Of a DNA stretch of 10,194 bases, positions 6,011 to 10,194 are shown one piece after another. The stretch spans positions 1 through 10,194 of the forward strand of contig JBIOVQ010000320.1 of assembly GCA_044867805.1 (NCBI GenBank), given 5' to 3'. The stretch is from SG8-41 sp044867805. GTDB lineage: Bacteria; Pseudomonadota; Gammaproteobacteria; Burkholderiales; SG8-41. The first letter of the stretch is position 1; the number at the start of each line of letters is the position of its first letter. The position numbers and the translations under genes are program-made. Below the pieces are notes generated by a model. The model saw only the letters and a list, made by a program, of their open reading frames with translations. It had not been told where the DNA came from and did no database searches.

Positions 6011-7171
6011 TGCAAGGCCGCCTAGCAGCCGCCGAGCATTTCCGCTGAATATCAGCTGCTTGTCGGCGGCGCTAATGTCGGCGCGGCCTTGCAGCAGCTC
6101 CACATCCCTGAATTTCATGCGTCCGCCAGGGTCGTCGTGCGGGTAGTCGGTGGCGAACAGGAACTGCGTCGCTCCGAACAGGGAAACCGCCTCGCCCAGC
6201 TCCGCTTCCTCGGTCTCGATCGTGAAGTGGAGGTTGCCGCGGAAGTAGTCCGACGGCGGGCGCCGGTTCTTGGCCTTGTAGTCCCGCTCGGACACGATGC
6301 GCCTTCCTCCCGTGAGCTTGCGGTAGTTGAAGCGCGCCGCGGCGTCCTCCGACTCGTAGTCCACGAGCGCGTCGTTCCAGGCGGCATCGAGGCGCGCGGC
6401 GAGCGGCTCGAGGAACGACACACCGGATTCGGTGAACACGAAGTTCAGGCGCGGGAAATCGTCGAGCAGGCCGCTGGTGATGAGCGAGACCAGGCTCATC
6501 TGCCCTTCCTGCGGCGCCAGCACGTCGAGCCCGTTGTACTGGTAGTTGAGGAGATTGGTGATGCGGTGGCCGTGCTGGATGTTATGCAGGAACAGCGGCA
6601 TGCCCAGGGCCTCCGCGCTGCGGAAGAACGGCCACAGCTCGCGATGCGAGCCGTACGGGTCGGAAAAGCAGTGCTCCTGCACCGGGAACACCTTGTCGAG
6701 GATCACCGCCCGGAAGCCGTTGTCGCGCGCCCACTTCATCTCGCGCACCGCGCCGTCCGCGTCCTGCAGCGCGACCAGCGCCCCGCCGATGAGCCGGTCC
6801 GGGTGCTGCCGCATTAGCTTCAGCACCGACAGGTTGTAGGAATGCGCCATCGCGCCTGCCAGCCGCGGCTCGACCAGGTACGAGAACACGGTCGCCGTCA
6901 GCTGCGGGAACAGGAACTGCCGTTCGATTCCAAGCTTCTGATAATCGCGCAGCCGCTCCTCCATGTCGTACATGCCGCGGTAGCGCGCCCCGGTGCCCGG
7001 CGGCTCGAGCGGGGTCGCGCCCGGCACGCGCGGCGGCGCGCCCGGAAACTCCACGCCGGCGAGCATCCCCTCCCCGTCCCACACGAAGCGCGGGCGCTTC
7101 TGTTCCCATTCCGGCCCCATGTGGTCATAGGCGTCCGGCGGGAGGAAATGGGTGTCGCAGTCGACGATCAT
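6008..7171 (-). CDS. amidohydrolase family protein (Amidohydro_2, TIM-barrel metal enzyme)
   Basis: A 387-residue member of the amidohydrolase-related family that includes ACMSD-type decarboxylases and hydrolases of aromatic acids. Possible metal or active-site residues, numbered from the ATG at 7171, are Asp6 and His8 (DCDTHFLPP), His196 (FLHNIQHGH), Glu248 in FTESGVSFLEPLAARLD, and Asp342 in FATDYPHDD. The first motif is D-x-H instead of H-x-H, as in many members of this group. The length is normal and there is no signal peptide, so it is cytosolic. An in-frame TTG lies two codons further upstream. The start has no clear Shine-Dalgarno site, and an ACAGGATTA repeat ends 12 bases before it. 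Its place near a molybdenum hydroxylase suggests catabolism of an aromatic or N-heterocyclic compound, but the DUF465 gene on the other strand separates them, so they are not one operon. Confidence 0.87.
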   Translation of the reverse strand: MIVDCDTHFLPPDAYDHMGPEWEQKRPRFVWDGEGMLAGVEFPGAPPRVPGATPLEPPGTGARYRGMYDMEERLRDYQKLGIERQFLFPQLTATVFSYLVEPRLAGAMAHSYNLSVLKLMRQHPDRLIGGALVALQDADGAVREMKWARDNGFRAVILDKVFPVQEHCFSDPYGSHRELWPFFRSAEALGMPLFLHNIQHGHRITNLLNYQYNGLDVLAPQEGQMSLVSLITSGLLDDFPRLNFVFTESGVSFLEPLAARLDAAWNDALVDYESEDAAARFNYRKLTGGRRIVSERDYKAKNRRPPSDYFRGNLHFTIETEEAELGEAVSLFGATQFLFATDYPHDDPGGRMKFRDVELLQGRADISAADKQLIFSGNARRLLGGLA

Positions 7172-7183
7172 GTCCAAAAATCA

Positions 7184-7277
7184 GAATAGACAGGATTTAC
7201 AAGATTTACAGGATTAAATCGAAATCAACACCAAGCAGGAAAGGTTCCGTGATTGAATCTTGTTGATCCTGTTTATC
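7184..7277. repeat. ACAGGATTA nonamer repeat with inverted arms, copy B
   Basis: The left arm reads ACAGGATTT, ACAAGATTT, ACAGGATTA (from about 7189). The right arm (about 7251-7277) reads TGAATCTTG, TTGATCCTG, TTTAT, the inverse of the same units. The centre partly resembles copy A at 5063-5154. The three-unit arm faces the amidohydrolase start codon, as in copy A it faces the Moco subunit start. Confidence 0.8.
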
Positions 7278-7278
7278 C

Positions 7279-7302
7279 CCTTCCCCCGCGCGCGGGGGAA
7301 GG
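7279..7302. repeat. perfect 24-bp GC-rich palindrome
   Basis: The palindrome consists of CCTTCCCCCGCG and its exact reverse complement CGCGGGGGAAGG with no spacer. It is followed by TAGGATGGGGGC. It lies between the dsbB stop and the amidohydrolase start on the minus strand, directly beside the nonamer repeat. No T-tract follows. Similar C-rich palindromes are, as I recall, common between genes in beta- and gammaproteobacteria. Confidence 0.75.
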
Positions 7303-7332
7303 TAGGATGGGGGCACCTCGTCAGAGCGTCCA

Positions 7333-7845
7333 TTACCGCGCAGCGCGCAATGCAAGGACAGTTAGGTAGACCGCGAACGCCGCGAGCAGCACGAACCAGG
7401 TGAGCGACCAGCCTGCGATCGAGAGCCCGAGGAACGTCCAGCCGACTTCCGCGCATTGGCCGCTGCCGGCGAGGACCTTGCCGAAGACCTCCCAGAACGG
7501 GAAGCGCCCCATCATGTAGGCGAGGTCGGGGCCGCATTCGGGCACCAGGTGCCGGGGCAGGTTCTGCAGCCACACGTGCCGCGCGGCGATGGCGGTGCCG
7601 GCGGCGGCGACCGCCAGCAGCAGCGAGCCATAGACGGCCGCCCCGACGCGCGCAGGGCCATGGAGCGCCGCGACCAGGAACACCGCGCCCAGCGCCATGA
7701 AGGCGACGCGCTGGAATATGCACAGCGGGCACGGCTCCTCGCCCTGGAAGTACTGGAGATAGAGCGCGAAGCCGATCAGGCCCGCGCACACAAGGAAGCC
7801 GAGCGCGTAGCCCCACCGAGGAGTCACTAACATAGTGAAACGCAT
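7333..7845 (-). CDS. dsbB: disulfide bond formation protein DsbB
   Basis: DsbB is an inner-membrane quinone reductase that reoxidises the periplasmic oxidase DsbA. The 170-residue product has the family layout: four hydrophobic segments (about 12-31, 45-62, 68-88 and 142-165), the periplasmic CPLC pair (Cys39, Cys42) in EEPCPLCIFQRV, and the second loop pair Cys104 and Cys131. All four redox cysteines are present. Two ATG codons, at 7845 and 7833, could start it. Both lie in the terminal repeat of the 270-bp element upstream, so the first residues (MRFTMLV) come from that element, and native-looking sequence resumes at about TPRWGYALGF. No good ribosome binding site is seen before either ATG, so expression level is uncertain. 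The gene follows the DUF6644 gene on the same strand at a distance of about 240 bases. Confidence 0.93.
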   Translation of the reverse strand: MRFTMLVTPRWGYALGFLVCAGLIGFALYLQYFQGEEPCPLCIFQRVAFMALGAVFLVAALHGPARVGAAVYGSLLLAVAAAGTAIAARHVWLQNLPRHLVPECGPDLAYMMGRFPFWEVFGKVLAGSGQCAEVGWTFLGLSIAGWSLTWFVLLAAFAVYLTVLALRAAR

Positions 7846-8087
7846 GTGCGTTGTGAGTCAGAATTGTCGATAGCGCGAAGCGAGGTGCAGCCAATATGTC
7901 GATATTGGCAAGCCGAGCGACAAAGCTAGCGGCGATTCTGGCCGCAACCCCTTGTGGGCTGGCGCGATTTTGGCCGCCGATATCCCATTGGCTCGGCCTC
8001 GAGGTGGAGCTGCCGGAATATTCCCCATCTCGGCTGAGCCAAAATCGTGACAGCGCAGCGTGTGTTTCACTATGTTAGTGACTCCTC
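7818..8087. mobile_element. MITE-like 270-bp element with 24-bp terminal inverted repeats
   Basis: The ends are perfect inverted repeats of 24 bases: GAGGAGTCACTAACATAG plus TGAAAC at 7818-7841 and its reverse complement at 8064-8087, with weaker similarity for about 12 bases further in. Inside are a perfect hairpin GCCAATAT/ATATTGGC (7890-7909) and an inverted pair CGCGATTTTGGC (7963-7974) with GCCAAAATCGTG (8038-8049). There is no transposase and no convincing coding frame; a 60-codon plus-strand frame (7896-8078) looks incidental. No target duplication was found. It lies directly beside the stop of the DUF6644 gene and runs into the 5' end of dsbB. It could be a MITE or the remnant of an insertion sequence. 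Confidence 0.68.
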
Positions 8088-8582
8088 CTAGAGGTAAGCC
8101 AGCAATCGTCCGCATGAGATGACGCCCATCCAGATGAGCAGAGACAGCGCCGCGTGGGCCCTGGCCGCGGGCGGCGTCGCGGTCGCGCTGTCCCACCGCT
8201 CGACGGTGCGGTACGGCCCCATGTGAAAGGCCGCCGCGTTGAGCCCCGCGCCGAAGATCAGCGAGAGCTTGAGCACGAAGGCGCTGTTGGAGATGAAATC
8301 GGAGGCGTGCGCCATGAACATCATGAGCCCCGTGGGCACGATCACGAGGAGGGCACCGAGGGTCCATGGCAGCAGGTGGCGCGCGAGGCTCCTCACCGGG
8401 AGCCCGGGCGACAGGCCGAGCAGGCGCAGGTCGAGCATCGCGATCGAGCCCACCAGCGTCACGAAGCCGAAGATGTGCAGGATCTCGATCGACGGGTAGA
8501 GCCAGAGCTCCTGGCGCATGGCGGTCGCCAGCGCCGATTGCTCGATCCACCCGAGCCCGGTCGTCGCCTCCGGATGCTGCAT
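8088..8582 (-). CDS. four-helix membrane protein, DUF6644-like
   Basis: A 164-residue integral membrane protein with four hydrophobic segments (about 33-53, 71-91, 102-122 and 142-162). The pattern WLYPSIEILHIFGF, LDLRLLG, LPWTLGALLV, NAAAFH and CGRLLAY recalls the uncharacterised DUF6644 family. His36 and His120 lie in or near membrane helices and could be haem or metal ligands, but this is speculation. Its ATG overlaps the TGA of the DUF6152 gene by one base (TGATG at 8580-8584), so the two are translationally coupled and probably function together. The TAG stop at 8088-8090 directly adjoins the terminal repeat of the 270-bp element. Family naming is from memory. Confidence 0.78.
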   Translation of the reverse strand: MQHPEATTGLGWIEQSALATAMRQELWLYPSIEILHIFGFVTLVGSIAMLDLRLLGLSPGLPVRSLARHLLPWTLGALLVIVPTGLMMFMAHASDFISNSAFVLKLSLIFGAGLNAAAFHMGPYRTVERWDSATATPPAARAHAALSLLIWMGVISCGRLLAYL

Positions 8583-8941
8583 CAGCGCAACTCGACGGTC
8601 CTGCCGTTCACTGTGATGCGCTCGGCGCGCATCTCTTCCGCCTTCTCGCGGTTGGGATAGCCCATCACGGTCACCCGGGCGCCGGGCTTGACGTCGGCCC
8701 TGGCGAGCCCGCGCCGCTCCATGCGGGACGGCGGGGCAAGGACCACGCTCCAGGTCTTGCCCGGGGTCTCCAGGCGGACGTGGCCGTGCGGGTGCTCGTA
8801 GCCGGATTCCTTGACGACGCCGGTCAAGGTCAGCGGCTTGGAGGAGTCGTATTCGCTCCAGCCGTGATGCGCCCATACGCCCGTGACCAGCGCGCCGGCT
8901 GCGACGCCTGCACAGGCCCGTAGTATTCGATTCCGCTTCAT
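8582..8941 (-). CDS. exported DUF6152 family protein
   Basis: A 119-residue protein with a signal peptide (basic MKRNR, hydrophobic 8-22, likely cleavage after VWA at 24), so it should be periplasmic. The mature part starts with HHGWSEYDSSKPLTLTG and contains GYEHPHGHVRLETPGKTW, APPSRMERRGL and the C-terminal VTVMGYPNREKAEEMRAERI, which match what I recall of DUF6152, a family of small beta-rich proteins of unknown role. The histidine cluster at the mature N-terminus (HH) and HPHGH could bind metal, which is an inference. GGAGG stands about 7 bases before the ATG at 8941. It is the first gene of a coupled pair with the DUF6644 membrane gene and is divergent from arfB. Confidence 0.83.
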   Translation of the reverse strand: MKRNRILRACAGVAAGALVTGVWAHHGWSEYDSSKPLTLTGVVKESGYEHPHGHVRLETPGKTWSVVLAPPSRMERRGLARADVKPGARVTVMGYPNREKAEEMRAERITVNGRTVELR

Positions 8942-9026
8942 CTTCCTGCCTCCGACATCGGGCGCAGGGGGTAAGTTTACCGAATTCCGGTTGTGCGGCC
9001 CCCCGGGCGCGCCGTAAACTCGGCGG
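8942..9026. promoter_or_regulatory. divergent promoter region between the DUF6152 gene and arfB
   Basis: An 85-base gap must serve both genes. On the plus strand TTGTGC (8991-8996) and TAAACT (9015-9020) are 18 bases apart, with the arfB ATG only 6 bases after the second, which would give a nearly leaderless mRNA. On the minus strand TAAACT (8979-8974) is a possible -10 with no good -35. An inverted pair GGTAA/TTACC (8970-8981) is also present. These are weak consensus matches. Confidence 0.3.
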
Positions 9027-9449
9027 ATGATCAGCATTGCGCCGGGCCTCACGCTCGCCGAGAGCGAGATCGACCTGACTTTCATCCGCGCGTCGGGACC
9101 CGGCGGCCAGAACGTCAACAAGGTCGCGACCGCGGTGCAGCTGCGCTTCGACGTCGCGAGCTCGCCTTCGCTGCCGCAGCCCGTGCGCGACCGGCTGCGA
9201 ACGCTCGCCGGCAATCGCATCAGCCGGGACGGCACGCTGGTCATCACCGCGCACCGCTTTCGCAGCCAGGAGCAGAACCGGCGCGATGCCGTGGGCAGGC
9301 TGGTCGAGCTGGTGCGCTCGGCTGCCCACGCCCCCAAGCCGCGCCGGCCGACCAGGCCCTCGCGCGCGGCGAAGGCGCGGCGGGTGGAAACCAAGCGCCG
9401 GCGCGGCGAAATCAAGCGTTCCCGCGGGGGCAGGCCCGATTTCACCTAA
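9027..9449 (+). CDS. arfB: alternative ribosome-rescue factor ArfB (peptidyl-tRNA hydrolase, YaeJ)
   Basis: ArfB releases peptides from ribosomes stalled on mRNAs that lack a stop codon, as a backup to trans-translation. The 140-residue product has a release-factor catalytic domain (about 1-95) with the GGQ motif at 26-28 in RASGPGGQNVNKVAT. It also has the usual long basic tail (about 100-137, rich in Arg and Lys) that enters the empty mRNA channel. There is no codon-recognition domain, which separates it from RF1 and RF2. Length and order are typical. The ATG at 9027 has only a weak GGCGG upstream. It is divergent from the DUF6152 gene. Confidence 0.95.
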   Translation: MISIAPGLTLAESEIDLTFIRASGPGGQNVNKVATAVQLRFDVASSPSLPQPVRDRLRTLAGNRISRDGTLVITAHRFRSQEQNRRDAVGRLVELVRSAAHAPKPRRPTRPSRAAKARRVETKRRRGEIKRSRGGRPDFT

Positions 9450-9463
9450 TGGGATGGGCGCGG

Positions 9464-9492
9464 TTGCCCCCTTCATACCCGCCACCTACACT
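9464..9492 (+). promoter_or_regulatory. candidate promoter for the cytochrome c' gene
   Basis: TTGCCC (9464-9469) and TACACT (9487-9492) have 17-base spacing, each matching the sigma70 consensus at four of six positions. This would give a leader of roughly 130 bases. The leader holds a possible hairpin (CATGC and GGCG against CGCC and GCATG at about 9576-9600), but no riboswitch is recognised. Confidence 0.3.
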
Positions 9493-9632
9493 CGGCTTTC
9501 CCTGGGGGGATACCGGCCGCAGCACCCGCACGGAACCGGGGAATAGAGCGCCGCCGGGGACTGTTAAAGCAGTTACATGCGGCGGGACGCCGTTGCATGA
9601 TCGTTGGCAAGCCAACTTCTGAGGAGATTTGC

Positions 9633-10097
9633 ATGCACAAGAAACTAGTTGGAGCCTGTCTCGCGCTGACCATGGGCGCCGGCGCGGGTTACGCGCTGAA
9701 CGCCATGGCACAGGCCAAGCCCGAAGACGTGATCAAGTACCGCAAGGCGGTCATGACGGTGCAGAGCTGGAACATGCGGCCGATGGCGGCGATGGTGAAG
9801 GGCCAGCAGCCTTATGACGCCCAGCTGTTCGCGTGGTACGCGGGCGTGGTCCAGCAGACCAGCCACATGCTGCCGGACGCCTTCCAGGCCGGGTCGGACA
9901 AGGGTGCGGAGACGAAAGCCCGGCCGGAAATCTGGTCGGACGCCGGAAAGTTCAAGGCGCAGCTGGACCGCTTCGCCGCGGACACCGGCGCCCTAGTCAC
10001 GGCAGCGAGGACCGGCAATCTCGAGGCCGTCAAGGGTCCGTTCGGCGCCGTAGCCAAGAACTGCGGCGGCTGTCACCAGACGTTCCGCCAGAAGTAG
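9633..10097 (+). CDS. cytochrome c' (class II c-type cytochrome)
   Basis: A 154-residue periplasmic haem protein of the four-helix-bundle cytochrome c' family, which binds NO or related gases and may take part in NO defence or electron transfer. A signal peptide (MHKKLVGACLALTMGAGAG, cleavage near AMAQA, about 26-28) is followed by a helical mature domain beginning KPEDVIKYRKAVM. The haem attachment motif CGGCH is at 144-148 close to the C-terminus, as is typical of this class, with His148 as axial ligand. The ATG at 9633 is supported by GAGGAG 6 bases upstream; an upstream in-frame ATG at 9597 has no such site and would mask the signal peptide. A strong terminator follows, so it is probably a single-gene transcript. 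Confidence 0.93.
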   Translation: MHKKLVGACLALTMGAGAGYALNAMAQAKPEDVIKYRKAVMTVQSWNMRPMAAMVKGQQPYDAQLFAWYAGVVQQTSHMLPDAFQAGSDKGAETKARPEIWSDAGKFKAQLDRFAADTGALVTAARTGNLEAVKGPFGAVAKNCGGCHQTFRQK

Positions 10098-10120
10098 CCG
10101 AAATACGCGCACTGAACAAC

Positions 10121-10150
10121 AACCCCGCTTCGGCGGGGTTTTTCGTTTTT
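10121..10150 (+). terminator. Rho-independent terminator after the cytochrome c' gene
   Basis: AACCCCGC (10121-10128) pairs perfectly with GCGGGGTT (10133-10140) around a TTCG tetraloop, followed by TTTTTCGTTTTT. It is 23 bases after the stop codon and is the one textbook intrinsic terminator in the window. Confidence 0.92.
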
Positions 10151-10166
10151 GTGGGGCCGTAATGCG

Positions 10167-10194
10167 TCGCCGATGAACGCCGATGAACGCCGAT
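10167..10194. repeat. CGATGAACGC decamer tandem repeat, cut by the window edge
   Basis: The unit CGATGAACGC occurs twice in full (10171-10180, 10181-10190), with partial units on each side. It is a fourth short-period repeat type in this window. The rest of the element lies beyond the edge, so it is unknown whether it has an inverted second arm. Confidence 0.7.

Noticed and set aside
7896..8078. 60-codon plus-strand frame inside the MITE-like element
   Set aside because: No ribosome site and no recognised domain, and it ends inside the terminal inverted repeat. It is most likely incidental.
9493..9632. Riboswitch in the leader of the cytochrome c' gene
   Set aside because: GC-rich segments and a small hairpin are present, but no conserved cobalamin, TPP, SAM or other riboswitch core could be matched.

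Overview
The window is about 10.2 kb of GC-rich bacterial DNA. Its protein set (ParC, DsbB with a CPLC motif, ArfB, a class II cytochrome c', DUF6152 and DUF6644 proteins, a nicotinate/isoquinoline-type molybdenum hydroxylase) suits a betaproteobacterium, probably an environmental member of the Burkholderiales or a relative. That placement is an inference from protein character. No rRNA or tRNA gene is visible to settle it.

Layout. The + strand opens with the 3' end of parC (2-982). Two minus-strand genes follow: a conserved hypothetical protein (1295-1732) and a membrane-anchored SleB-type cell wall hydrolase (1881-2522). Next on the minus strand is a molybdenum hydroxylase pair, the large Moco subunit (2920-5055) preceded by its [2Fe-2S] subunit (5142-5624). 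A short DUF465/YdcH-like gene (5717-5926) reads divergently from the pair. It is followed by a minus-strand amidohydrolase (6008-7171), dsbB (7333-7845), and a coupled DUF6644 membrane protein and DUF6152 exported protein (8088-8941). The right end has arfB (9027-9449) and a cytochrome c' gene (9633-10097) with a clear intrinsic terminator.

Function. The [2Fe-2S] and Moco subunits should form one enzyme that hydroxylates an aromatic N-heterocycle or aldehyde. The nearby amidohydrolase could act in the same catabolic route, but the substrate cannot be read from sequence. DUF6152 and DUF6644 are translationally coupled and probably work together at the membrane.

The most unusual content lies between the genes. 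Several gene junctions hold an element built of 7-, 9- or 10-nt degenerate tandem units, most arranged as two inverted arms that could fold into a long hairpin. Several begin at or within a few bases of a stop codon. The largest is a ~290-300 bp element present as two inverted copies (994-1282 and 2614-2913). It has an inner stem, and its hairpin tip differs in sequence between copies but stays paired. A different 270-bp element with perfect 24-bp terminal inverted repeats fills the gap between the DUF6644 gene and dsbB and supplies the dsbB start codon. No transposase, integrase or CRISPR array is present.
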